DNA of 64,000 nucleotides, taken from positions 1 through 64,000 of the forward strand of contig NZ_JBAJEX010000007.1 in NCBI RefSeq assembly GCF_039822265.1. Direction: 5' to 3'. Of the stretch, positions 17,939 to 26,131 are shown in pieces (positions within the stretch are counted from its first letter, which is position 1; each line of letters begins with the position of its first letter). The notes beneath the pieces were generated by a model. It was not told the DNA's origin. It saw only the letters and a program-made list of their open reading frames with translations, and made no database searches. The stretch comes from Thiobacter sp. AK1. GTDB lineage: Bacteria; Pseudomonadota; Gammaproteobacteria; Burkholderiales; Thiobacteraceae. Made by a program: the position numbers and the translations under genes.

Positions 17939-17998
17939 CCACGAAGGTCACGAAGAGAAACCCAGAAAGATCTTCGTGAAACTTCGTGTCCTTCGTGG
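17939..17998. repeat. CCACGAAGG-type inverted repeat
   Basis: The left arm CCACGAAGGTCACGAAG (17939-17955) and the right arm CTTCGTGTCCTTCGTGG (17982-17998) pair over 17 bases with one mismatch. Extra CTTCGTG units lie between them. Repeats of this type occur between genes in many proteobacteria. It fills the gap between garR and the dehydrogenase gene and reaches to within 15 bp of the latter's start. Confidence 0.7.
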
Positions 17999-18006
17999 AG
18001 GAATGC

Positions 18007-18885
18007 CTAACGTTCTATGCCCGACGCGCGTTCGACGATCTTCATTACCGCCGCCGAATCCAGCTCCGCGCCGCCGATGCCCATCAGCGCGTTGAGGTGC
18101 TGCATCACCAGCGCCGCGCCCGGTAAGGCGAGGCCCAGCTCCTTGGCCGTCTGCATCACGATGTTCATGTCCTTCTGGTGCAGGCGGGTCTTGAAGCCGG
18201 GCTTGTATTCGTTGTCGAGCATGCGCTTGCCGTGCACCTCCAGGATGCGGCTGCCGGCGAAGCCGCCCATCAGCGCGTCGCGCACCTTGGCGGGATCGAC
18301 GCCGTTCTTGCGGGCGAAGGTCAGCGCCTCGGCGACGGCCTCGATGGTCACCGCCACCACGATCTGGTTGCAGGCCTTGGCCACTTGCCCCGCCCCGTGA
18401 TCGCCCACGTGCACGATGTTCTTGCCCATGGCTTCGAACACCGGCCTCACCCGTTCGAACACCTCGGCCTTGCCGCCCACCATGATGGATAGCGTGCCCT
18501 GGATGGCGCCGATCTCGCCACCAGAAACCGGCGCATCCAGCATGTCGATGCTTTGCTGCGCCAGCTCGGCTGCGAAGCGGCGGGTGGCGGTGGGCGAAAT
18601 GGTGCTCATGTCCACCACGATGCTGCCCGGCTTCGCGCCGTGCACCACGCCGGTATCGCCGAAGAGCACCTGCTCCACGTCCGGCGTGTCAGACACCATG
18701 ACGATGATGATCTCCGCCCGGGATGCGGCATCTGCAGACGAAGGGCACGGCAGGCAGCCGGCGCGCGCCGACTCCTCCATGGATTCGGGACGTCGCCCGT
18801 GGACATACACGGTATGGCCCGCTTTTTTGAGATTGATCGCCATGGGCTTGCCCATGATGCCCATGCCGATAAATGCGATGTTCAT
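18007..18885 (-). CDS. garR: tartronate semialdehyde reductase (2-hydroxy-3-oxopropionate reductase)
   Basis: The 292-aa product belongs to the beta-hydroxyacid dehydrogenase family. It has the Rossmann start IAFIGMGIMGKPMA, the substrate motif DAPVSGGEIGA (117-127) and catalytic Lys170 in GQVAKACNQ. GarR/GlxR reduces tartronate semialdehyde to glycerate; 3-hydroxyisobutyrate dehydrogenase (MmsB) is the close alternative. The neighbouring glycerate kinase favours GarR, while mmsA further upstream in the same block keeps MmsB possible. The ATG is preceded by GGAGGA at good distance. No glyoxylate carboligase gene lies in the window. Confidence 0.85.
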   Translation of the reverse strand: MNIAFIGMGIMGKPMAINLKKAGHTVYVHGRRPESMEESARAGCLPCPSSADAASRAEIIIVMVSDTPDVEQVLFGDTGVVHGAKPGSIVVDMSTISPTATRRFAAELAQQSIDMLDAPVSGGEIGAIQGTLSIMVGGKAEVFERVRPVFEAMGKNIVHVGDHGAGQVAKACNQIVVAVTIEAVAEALTFARKNGVDPAKVRDALMGGFAGSRILEVHGKRMLDNEYKPGFKTRLHQKDMNIVMQTAKELGLALPGAALVMQHLNALMGIGGAELDSAAVMKIVERASGIER

Positions 18886-18914
18886 CGTGCTTTCCTCCGT
18901 TCGCGGTGTTCGAT

Positions 18915-20315
18915 TCAGTTCGGGGTGATCGGTGCCAGCAGGGGCGCCAGGCCGATTATCCGCTCGCACCACTTCGCCACGCCCAGCAGCCGGTCGTCGC
19001 GCAGATAGCCGCCCACCAGCTGCATGCCAAGGGGCAGGCCATGGGGCCCGAAGCCGGACGGCAGCGTCACGGCCGGCAGGCCAGTGAGCGTCCAGATCGT
19101 GCAGAACAGCGGGTCACCCGTGTGTTCCAGCGTGGCCGGCGCCTCGCCGATGGCAGGTGGCGTGATGATTGCATCGTATTGATTCAGGATGGCGCGCATC
19201 TCGCCGTTGAGCTTGAGGCGCTGCGCCAGCGCCTGCTCGATCTCGGCATCGGAAATCGCCAGCCCTTCGTCGATCAGGGCGTTGAGCTGCGGGCTCAGCT
19301 CGGCCCGGTGCGCCGCCTGCAAGGGGCGCAATGCCCGCGCCCCTTCGCCGTACATGATGATGTGGTGCAGGCGATGCGCCTCCTCGAACAGCGGCGGCAG
19401 AGCGACTTCCTCCACCACCGCATCTGCATTGGCGAAGCGCGACGCCAGGGTGAGCAGGTTTTCCCGTTGATAGATTTCTGCCTCGAACCACACCGGCGAA
19501 CGGACCAGGGCGAGGCGCGGTGGCGCCGTGCGCGCGGGCAATTTCTCACCAGGGCTGCACAGCACATGGGGCGCATCCACGCCGGCGGCATCGGCGGGGT
19601 CGAAGCCGGCCAGGCAGCAGGTCAGGCGTGCCGCATCGTCGACACAGCGCGCGAACACGCCCACATGATCCAGGGTCTTGCTGAACTGCAGCACGCCGGC
19701 GCGCGACACCAGTCCGCTCGATGGCTTGAAACCCACCACGCCGCAGAAGGCCGCCGGGCGGATCACGGAACCGTTGGTCTGGGTGCCCAGGGCCGCCGGC
19801 ACGAAGCCCGCCGCCACCGCGGCCGCCGAGCCACTCGAAGAGCCCCCCGGGGTATGGGCCGGGTTCCAGGGATTGCGGGTCACACCTGGGGCATAGAAGG
19901 CGAGCTCAGCGGTCACGGTCTTGCCGAGCACGAAGCCGCCGGCGTCTTCCAATTTGCGCACCACGGCGGCCGAGGTCTGGGGCACCCGCCCGGAATAGAT
20001 CGGAGTGCCGCACGCGGTGGGAATGCCCGCGGTGTCGATGACGTCCTTCACGGCGAGGGGAATGCCGTGCAGGCAATCCTTGCCGTCGGCGCGCAAAGGG
20101 CTTGCGTCGCAGGCGCGGGCCCGCGCCAGCGCTTGATCGGCGTCGAGCCAGGCAAACGCCTTCACCGTGGGCTCGAGGGCAGCGATGCGTTCCAGCAGGG
20201 CGCGGGTATAGGCCTCGCTGGAAAACACCCCCGCGCGCATGGCCGTCCCAGCATCAAGCAACCCGAGTCGGAACAGCTCCGTCACGATGGGCTCCGCGTC
20301 AGCCCCGTCCGGCAT
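18915..20315 (-). CDS. amidase-signature family hydrolase
   Basis: The 466-aa product carries the Ser-cisSer-Lys triad of the amidase signature family: Lys90 (AVKD), Ser159 (GGSSSGS) and Ser183 (TQTNGS). The spacing of 69 and 24 residues equals that of well-studied amidases. Family members cleave a wide range of amides, so the substrate is unknown. It lies in the minus-strand block 29 bp upstream of garR. Its first codons overlap the remnant of a lost dehydrogenase gene, so its present upstream region is probably the product of a deletion. Confidence 0.88.
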   Translation of the reverse strand: MPDGADAEPIVTELFRLGLLDAGTAMRAGVFSSEAYTRALLERIAALEPTVKAFAWLDADQALARARACDASPLRADGKDCLHGIPLAVKDVIDTAGIPTACGTPIYSGRVPQTSAAVVRKLEDAGGFVLGKTVTAELAFYAPGVTRNPWNPAHTPGGSSSGSAAAVAAGFVPAALGTQTNGSVIRPAAFCGVVGFKPSSGLVSRAGVLQFSKTLDHVGVFARCVDDAARLTCCLAGFDPADAAGVDAPHVLCSPGEKLPARTAPPRLALVRSPVWFEAEIYQRENLLTLASRFANADAVVEEVALPPLFEEAHRLHHIIMYGEGARALRPLQAAHRAELSPQLNALIDEGLAISDAEIEQALAQRLKLNGEMRAILNQYDAIITPPAIGEAPATLEHTGDPLFCTIWTLTGLPAVTLPSGFGPHGLPLGMQLVGGYLRDDRLLGVAKWCERIIGLAPLLAPITPN

Positions 20316-20451
20316 CCGGGTTGGGCCGATTCCGCGGCCTCGCGCCAGATCGTGCCGCGTCGTCCACCGCGCCGACGACCTCGAAGTGCGCGCCGAGGGA
20401 GGCGAGCACTGCGTCGAACACTTCGCGCGCGACCAGGATGGCGGGTTTCAT
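20299..20451 (-). pseudogene. remnant of a second D-2-hydroxyacid dehydrogenase gene (N-terminus only)
   Basis: Directly after dctM an ATG opens a 50-codon frame whose first 30 residues (starting MKPAILVAREVFDAVLASLG) look like the N-terminus of GhrB/2-ketogluconate reductase-type dehydrogenases. From about codon 32 the sequence turns into arginine- and proline-rich nonsense, and the frame ends inside the amidase gene. The rest of the enzyme, about 290 residues, is missing. This fits a deletion that joined the dehydrogenase start to the front of the amidase gene. Confidence 0.6.
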
Positions 20452-20457
20452 CGTCCT

Positions 20458-22596
20458 TTATTTGTACAGCTGGGCCGGCAGCCACAGACCGATCTGGGGC
20501 CACAGGTAGAGCAGGGTCATGGACACCAGCACCAGCAGCAGGAAGGGCATGGAGCCGGCGAAGATCTGGCCCAGGGTGACGTTGGGTGGCGCGACACCCT
20601 TCAGGTAGAAGGCCGACGGCGCCATGGGCGGCGACAGGAAGGCCGTTTGCAGGTTGAGCGCCACCAGCAGGCCGAAGAACAGCGGGTCGATGTTGAAATG
20701 CGCCAGCAGCGGCACGAAGATCGGCATGAAGATCACGATGATCTCGGTCCACTCCAGGGGCCAGCCCAGGATGAAGATGATGGTTTGGGTCAGCAGCAGG
20801 AACTGCACCGGCGTCATGTTGAGCGACAGCACCCACTGCTCGACCACCTCCTGTCCGCCCAGGAGCGAGAAGGCGGCGGAATAGAGGCTGGAGCCCACGA
20901 ACAGCCAGCACACCATGGCCGAGGTCTTGGCAGTGAGGAAGACCGCTTCCTTGAGCATGGGCGCGAGCTTCACCTGCCAGATGACGAGCACGGCCCAGAT
21001 CAGGAAGGCAAACATGGAGAGCGTGCCCAGCCACTTGGGCACGGGATGCGTCGTTACCTGCGCCTGATACAAGACGAACCAGACGATGGAGGCGAGAAAC
21101 ACGCCCCACAGCACGATCCAGCTCGGCCACCAGCGTTTGCGCTGTTCCCTGGGCTTCTCCAGCGCCATGTAGATAGCGGCCAGCACGAAGCCGCCCAGCG
21201 CGCCGATGGCCGCGGCCTCGGTGGGCGTGGCCAGGCCGAACACGATGGACCCCAGCACGCCGAGGATCATCACCGCCAGCGGGAAGAAAGAGGTGAGCAG
21301 CATGCGGAACACTTCCAGCCGCGCAAAGTTGAACAGCAGATAGATCACCGCCAGGATGGCAATGCCGGCGCCGAGCACCTTCCAGAACCATTGCGGCGTC
21401 GGGTGGCGGGGCGCGGCCCCGACGGGCGCCGCCTGGGGCGGCTTAGCCACGCCGGGCACGACGGCGGGCGCTTCCGCCACCGCCGGCGGCTCGGCGGGGG
21501 CGGCTTCCTCGGCCGGGGGCTCCGACACGCCGGGCACGGTCTCTTCCGCCGGAGGCTCGGACACGCCGGGCGCGTTGCCCGTATCGCCGTGGTCGAGCGC
21601 CTCGGTGGACACGCCCATCTCCACCAGTCCGGAGGTGTCATAGCTTTCGTCGGGCTTGGTGAGGGCGTTCCAAGTGAGGCCCATGATGAGGATGAAGGCC
21701 AGCGCCGGCAGGCTCGCCACCAGCAGCTCCTTCCACACTTTCGCGCGCGGGATGCCGGGCACGCCGGCGATCACGGCGCGCAGCAGACTGGGCAGCGCGA
21801 GCCTGCCGTAGCGCGAGGCGAGCTCGGTCATGTGCGGCGGCAGCGGCACGGCGCGATCCTGGGCACTGAGACGCGGCGCCCAGTGCGGCTTGATGGTGGC
21901 CATGACCATCACGTACACGATGTACAGGCCGGCCAGCAGCAGGCCCGGGAAAAACGCGCCGGCGTAGAGCTGCACCACCGATACCCCCGCCGTGGCGCCA
22001 TAGACGATGAGCATGATGGATGGCGGGATAAGAATGCCCAAGGTGCCGCCGGCGGCGATGACACCCGCCGACAGCTTGGTGTCGTAGCCGGCGCGCAGCA
22101 TGGCGGGCAGCGCCAGCAGCCCCATCAGGGTCACCACCGCGCCGACGATGCCGGTGGCGGTGGCGAAGATGGCGCAGGTCACCAGCGTGGCCACCGCCAG
22201 CGAGCCGGGAATGCGCGCGGTGGCGACGTGGATGGCGTGGAACAGCTTCTTGATCAGGTTGGCCCGCTCCACCAGGTAGCCCATGAACAGGAACAGCGGC
22301 ACGGCGATGAGCACGTCGCTGGTCATCACCCCGTAGGTGCGTTGCACCGCGAGATCCAGGGTCTGCTGCACCGCGAGGTCAGGGTTGACCGAGTGATAGG
22401 CGTACCAGGAGAACGCCACGCCCATGCCCATCAGGGTGAAGGCGCTGGGGAAGCCCATCATCATCGCCACCACGATCAGGCACAGCATGATGAGGCCGAT
22501 GTGGCCGTTGGTCAGGTGCCCCCAAGGGGTGAAGATCGCGATGGCCAGCAGGATGATGGCCATCAGGGTGAAGCCGAATACGAGTTCCTTCTTCAC
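20458..22596 (-). CDS. dctM: TRAP transporter large permease (DctM) with Pro-rich insertion
   Basis: The 712-aa product is the 4TB12-type membrane subunit of a tripartite ATP-independent periplasmic transporter. It forms the sodium-driven translocation path. Family segments include GMSSDVL-like TSDVLIAVPLFLFMGYLVERA, GILIPPSIMLIVYG and, near the end, FFGLLVALNLQTAFLSPP. It is much longer than the usual 430 residues. Two-thirds of the difference are extra membrane segments; residues about 332-400 form a Pro/Ala/Glu linker containing a 12-residue tandem repeat (PGVSEPPAEE...). A GTG start overlaps the dctQ stop as GTGA. Confidence 0.9.
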   Translation of the reverse strand: MKKELVFGFTLMAIILLAIAIFTPWGHLTNGHIGLIMLCLIVVAMMMGFPSAFTLMGMGVAFSWYAYHSVNPDLAVQQTLDLAVQRTYGVMTSDVLIAVPLFLFMGYLVERANLIKKLFHAIHVATARIPGSLAVATLVTCAIFATATGIVGAVVTLMGLLALPAMLRAGYDTKLSAGVIAAGGTLGILIPPSIMLIVYGATAGVSVVQLYAGAFFPGLLLAGLYIVYVMVMATIKPHWAPRLSAQDRAVPLPPHMTELASRYGRLALPSLLRAVIAGVPGIPRAKVWKELLVASLPALAFILIMGLTWNALTKPDESYDTSGLVEMGVSTEALDHGDTGNAPGVSEPPAEETVPGVSEPPAEEAAPAEPPAVAEAPAVVPGVAKPPQAAPVGAAPRHPTPQWFWKVLGAGIAILAVIYLLFNFARLEVFRMLLTSFFPLAVMILGVLGSIVFGLATPTEAAAIGALGGFVLAAIYMALEKPREQRKRWWPSWIVLWGVFLASIVWFVLYQAQVTTHPVPKWLGTLSMFAFLIWAVLVIWQVKLAPMLKEAVFLTAKTSAMVCWLFVGSSLYSAAFSLLGGQEVVEQWVLSLNMTPVQFLLLTQTIIFILGWPLEWTEIIVIFMPIFVPLLAHFNIDPLFFGLLVALNLQTAFLSPPMAPSAFYLKGVAPPNVTLGQIFAGSMPFLLLVLVSMTLLYLWPQIGLWLPAQLYK

Positions 22597-23180
22597 TCGC
22601 CTGCCTCCGCGCTCGGTTCTTCCTTGACCATGGCCTTGAGTTCCTCCACGTCGATCTCCTCCACGTCCTTGGCGCGACTCGGCCATTTGCCGTCACGCAG
22701 GCAGATCACGCAGCGCAGGATCTCGATCAACCCTTGCAGGAATAGCAGGGCCCCCGCCACGGGAATCACGAACTTGAACGGATACAGCGGCAGCGGCTCG
22801 GGAGAAAAGGTGTTCTCGCGGATGGCCAGCGAGTCGTTGGCGTAAGTCCAGCCCGCCCAGGTAAGCGCGAGCACGCTGGGGATGAAGAAGCCGATATACA
22901 ACGCCAGGTCCACCGCGGCCTGGGTGCGCTCGGAAAACGCGCCGTATAGGATGTCGCCGCGCACATGGCCCTGATGCGCCAGCGTGTAGGCACCCGCCAT
23001 CATGAACAGCACGCCATAGAGCATGATCTGCGCGTCCAGGGCCCAGGCATGGGGATGGTTGAGGATGTAGCGGGAAAACACTTCCCAGGCCACCAGCAGT
23101 GTCAGCATCACGATGGACCAGGCGAAGAAGCGCCCGATGAACGTGGACAGGCGGTCGACCGCCAGCATCAGGTTCTGCAT
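22593..23180 (-). CDS. dctQ: TRAP transporter small permease (DctQ)
   Basis: The 195-aa product is the four-helix small membrane subunit of the TRAP transporter. Hydrophobic segments include FFAWSIVMLTLLVAWEVFSRY near the N-terminus and FKFVIPVAGALLFLQGLIEIL near residue 140. It holds the large subunit and probably contacts the binding protein. The C-terminal tail of about 45 residues is acidic and cytoplasmic-looking. No clear ribosome binding site precedes the ATG. It lies between dctP and dctM and overlaps the latter by 4 bp. Confidence 0.9.
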   Translation of the reverse strand: MQNLMLAVDRLSTFIGRFFAWSIVMLTLLVAWEVFSRYILNHPHAWALDAQIMLYGVLFMMAGAYTLAHQGHVRGDILYGAFSERTQAAVDLALYIGFFIPSVLALTWAGWTYANDSLAIRENTFSPEPLPLYPFKFVIPVAGALLFLQGLIEILRCVICLRDGKWPSRAKDVEEIDVEELKAMVKEEPSAEAGE

Positions 23181-23237
23181 AGGGAGTCACTCATGGGGAA
23201 AAAGCCGCCGGCGGCAGCCGGCGGCAGTTGCGAAGGG

Positions 23238-24386
23238 TCAAGCCTTCTTCTTGGCAAAGTAATGGTTGTAAGCCATCTTGAAGTCCACGTTGGTGTCGTT
23301 CTGCCAGCGTGCGGCGCGGGCGGCGAAGGCGCGCTGGGAGTCCAGAACCTTCTTGAACATCGGGTTCTCCGCGCTCTTGGCCGCGATCACCTTGTCCCAG
23401 GCGGCGAGCTCGGCCTGCAGGATGGCATCCGGCGTCTTGTAGAACTTGACGCCCTGCTTGGTGGCCATCTCCAGGTAGTCCTTGGAGTAGCGGTCGATGG
23501 CCTTCCACGACATGTCGGCGGAAGCGGCCTCGATGGCGTGCTTGATGATGGCCTTGTGCTCGGCGCTGAGAGCATCGTATTTCTTCTTGTTGAAGAGTAC
23601 CTCGAACTGCTCGCTCGCTTGGTGGAAGCTTTGCAGCATGCACACCTTGGCCACGTCCGGAAAGCCCAGCACGCGGTCGGAGGAGGCGTTGTTGAATTCC
23701 GCGGCATCGAGTAGACCACGGTCCATGGCCGGCACGATCTCGCCAGCGGGCAAGGGGTTCACCGCGGCCCCCAGCTCCTTGAAGATCTCCACCGCCAGCC
23801 CCACGGTGCGGTACTTGAGGCCGTGGAAGTCCTGCACCTTGGTCACCGGCTTCTTGAACCAACCCAGCGGCTGGGTGGGCATGGGACCATAGAGCATGGA
23901 CACCACGTCCATGTTCATGGATCTGTAGATCTCGTCCAGCAATTCCTTGCCGCCGCCATAGTAGTGCCAGGCCAGCACCATGTTGGCATCCATGCCGAAG
24001 GCCGGGCCCGACCCCCACAAGGCCACAGCATTGTTCTTGCCGTACCAGTAGGCCACCACGCCATGGCCGCCATCCAGGGTGCCTTTGTTCACCGCGTCCA
24101 GCAGGTCGAAAGCCTTCACCACCGCGCCGGCGGGCAGCACCTCGATCTTGAGTTCGTTGCCGGACATGGCGTTCACCTTGCTGGCGAAGTCCAGGGCGTA
24201 TTCGTGGAAGATGTCCTTGGACGGCCAGGTGCTCTGGAAGCGCAGGGTAATGGGGCCGGCCGCCTTGGCGATCATGGGAAAGCCGAGGGTAGTGGCGCCG
24301 GTGGCGGTTACCGCCGCGGCACCGAGGAATTTGCGGCGGCTCACCTTCTGGGGGCTAGCGGGGGATGGGGTTTCTTTCTTGCTCAT
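23238..24386 (-). CDS. dctP: TRAP substrate-binding protein, TakP-like
   Basis: The 382-aa product begins with a twin-arginine signal (SRRKFLGAAAV) and is exported to the periplasm. The mature part resembles the TakP/TTHA0766 group, whose members bind 2-oxo acids or lactate with a metal ion. Visible group marks are AYWYGKNNAVALWGSGPAFGMDA, GPMPTQPLGWFKKP, KYRTVGLA (carboxylate-binding arginine) and DAAEFNNA (metal-ligand region). AGGAGG precedes the ATG at good distance. Together with lutABC upstream, this suggests uptake of lactate, pyruvate or a similar monocarboxylate. Confidence 0.9.
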   Translation of the reverse strand: MSKKETPSPASPQKVSRRKFLGAAAVTATGATTLGFPMIAKAAGPITLRFQSTWPSKDIFHEYALDFASKVNAMSGNELKIEVLPAGAVVKAFDLLDAVNKGTLDGGHGVVAYWYGKNNAVALWGSGPAFGMDANMVLAWHYYGGGKELLDEIYRSMNMDVVSMLYGPMPTQPLGWFKKPVTKVQDFHGLKYRTVGLAVEIFKELGAAVNPLPAGEIVPAMDRGLLDAAEFNNASSDRVLGFPDVAKVCMLQSFHQASEQFEVLFNKKKYDALSAEHKAIIKHAIEAASADMSWKAIDRYSKDYLEMATKQGVKFYKTPDAILQAELAAWDKVIAAKSAENPMFKKVLDSQRAFAARAARWQNDTNVDFKMAYNHYFAKKKA

Positions 24387-24486
24387 GTCTGCCTCCTGAT
24401 GTGTCTTGTTGAAGGAAAAAAGACCCGGTCACGTTAATACAGCTCGTTCCTGCCAACAACTTGCTAACATTCTTATTTTTGTATCG

Positions 24487-24540
24487 TGAAATTAGTTACT
24501 GACTGGTGATAAAGCGTAGACCTCATGAGGGATAATTTCA
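24487..24540. promoter_or_regulatory. AT-rich inverted repeat upstream of dctP
   Basis: TGAAATTA (24487-24494) and TAATTTCA (24533-24540) form a perfect inverted pair 38 bases apart in the AT-rich gap between mmsA and dctPQM. They may be operator half-sites or a loop-forming pair. I could not place a convincing promoter here. Confidence 0.3.
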
Positions 24541-24556
24541 AGCGCCCCGTTGGCGG

Positions 24557-26050
24557 CTACATGGTCGGCATCACCAAGCCGCCACCGCTCGCACCGGGCT
24601 CGGCCGGCCAGCGGCTGGTGACGGTCTTGGTACGTGTATAGAACCACACGCCTTCCATGCCGTGCATGTGCAGGTCGCCGAACAGGGAGGCCTTCCAGCC
24701 GCCGAAGGAGAAGAAGGCCATGGGCACCGGGATAGGCACGTTGATGCCCACCATGCCCACTTCGATTTCATTCTCGAAGCGCCGCGCCGCCGCGCCGGAA
24801 CGGGTGAAAATCGCCGTGCCGTTGCCGTAGGGATTGCGGTTGATCAGGGCGATGGCCTCGTCGAGGCTGGCCGCGCGCAGCACGATCAGCACCGGCCCGA
24901 AGATTTCCTCGCGGTAGATGTCCATCTCCGGCGTCACCCCGTCGAACAGCGTCGGCCCGACGAAGAAACCGCTTTCCCCGCCCGGCACCCGGATGCCGCG
25001 CCCGTCGAGCACCAGCCGCGCGCCTTCCCGCACCCCGCTGTCGATGAGGCCGACGATGCGGTCGCGATGCGCCGCGGAAATCACCGGCCCCATGTCGATG
25101 CCGGCCTGGTCGCCGCGGCCCACTTTGAGCGCGGCCGCCTTGTCCTTGAGTTTCGCCACCAGGGCATCGCCCACCGCGCCCACCGCCACCACCGCGGAGA
25201 TCGCCATGCAGCGCTGGCCCGCCGAGCCATAGGCCGAGCCGATCAGGGCGTCGGCGGTGAAGTCGAGGTCGGCATCGGGCAGCACCACGGCGTGATTCTT
25301 GGCGCCGCCCAGCGCCTGGACGCGCTTGCCGTTGCGCGCCGCGGTTTCGTAGACGTATTTCGCGACCGGCGTCGAGCCGACGAAAGAAATCGCCCCCACA
25401 CCCGGGTGGTTGAGTAGGGCGTCCACCGCTTCCTTGTCGCCGGGCACCACATTGAGCACGCCGTCCGGCAGCCCCGCCTCCTGGAACAGCTGCGCCATGC
25501 GCAGGCTGCAGGAAGGCACCTTTTCCGAAGGCTTGAGCACGAAAGTGTTGCCGCAGGCGATGGCCACCGGGAACATCCACAGCGGCACCATCACCGGAAA
25601 GTTGAAGGGCGTGATGCCCGCGCACACGCCCACCGGCTGCAGCAGGGAATGGCAGTCCACGCCGCGCCCCACGTCTTCCGCATGCTCCCCCTTGAGCAGA
25701 TGCGGCGCGCCGGCGGCGAATTCGATCACCTCGATGCCGCGCTGCACCGAGCCGGCCGCGTCCGCCAGGGTCTTGCCGTGCTCTTCGGTCGCGAGCTGCA
25801 CCAGCTCGTCCCGGTGCTGTTCCATCAGCTCGCGGAAGCGGGTCAGGATGCGCCCGCGCCGCAGCGGCGTCGTCGCGCGCCAGGCAGGAAAAGCGGCACG
25901 GGCCGCCTGCACCGCGCGATCGACATCGGCGGCGCCGGCGAAAGCGACCTTGCGCACGACCTCGCCCGTGGCCGGGTTGAACACATCGCCGCTGCGGCCG
26001 CTGGTGGCCGGCTCGCGCCTGCCGTCGATCCAGAGTGTCAGTGTTTCCAT
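24557..26050 (-). CDS. mmsA: methylmalonate-semialdehyde dehydrogenase (CoA-acylating)
   Basis: The 497-aa product is an aldehyde dehydrogenase of the MMSDH type. Asn150 lies in PFNFP and the nucleophile Cys281 in GSAGQRCMAIS. The usual general-base glutamate is absent: the segment reads QALGGAKNHAVVLPDAD, a hallmark of CoA-acylating MmsA. Such enzymes convert methylmalonate or malonate semialdehyde to propionyl- or acetyl-CoA. The ATG at 26050 follows GGAAGGA. It lies 81 bp after lutC and upstream of the TRAP genes. Confidence 0.92.
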   Translation of the reverse strand: METLTLWIDGRREPATSGRSGDVFNPATGEVVRKVAFAGAADVDRAVQAARAAFPAWRATTPLRRGRILTRFRELMEQHRDELVQLATEEHGKTLADAAGSVQRGIEVIEFAAGAPHLLKGEHAEDVGRGVDCHSLLQPVGVCAGITPFNFPVMVPLWMFPVAIACGNTFVLKPSEKVPSCSLRMAQLFQEAGLPDGVLNVVPGDKEAVDALLNHPGVGAISFVGSTPVAKYVYETAARNGKRVQALGGAKNHAVVLPDADLDFTADALIGSAYGSAGQRCMAISAVVAVGAVGDALVAKLKDKAAALKVGRGDQAGIDMGPVISAAHRDRIVGLIDSGVREGARLVLDGRGIRVPGGESGFFVGPTLFDGVTPEMDIYREEIFGPVLIVLRAASLDEAIALINRNPYGNGTAIFTRSGAAARRFENEIEVGMVGINVPIPVPMAFFSFGGWKASLFGDLHMHGMEGVWFYTRTKTVTSRWPAEPGASGGGLVMPTM

Positions 26051-26131
26051 AGTCAGTCCTTCCTGCTGCAAAGGAGAAATGGGACCCGGAGACGCAGCCA
26101 CGAAATACCCTGATTCCCGCTTTTGTGCTTC

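Noticed and set aside
18873-20579. 568-codon plus-strand frame opposite the amidase and garR genes
   Set aside because: It covers two well-defined genes on the other strand and shows no family similarity.
20239-22845. 868-codon open frame on the plus strand across the TRAP genes
   Set aside because: It is antisense to dctM and dctQ and is very rich in His, Gln, Gly and Arg, the usual product of reading a GC-rich gene backwards. No domain is recognisable.
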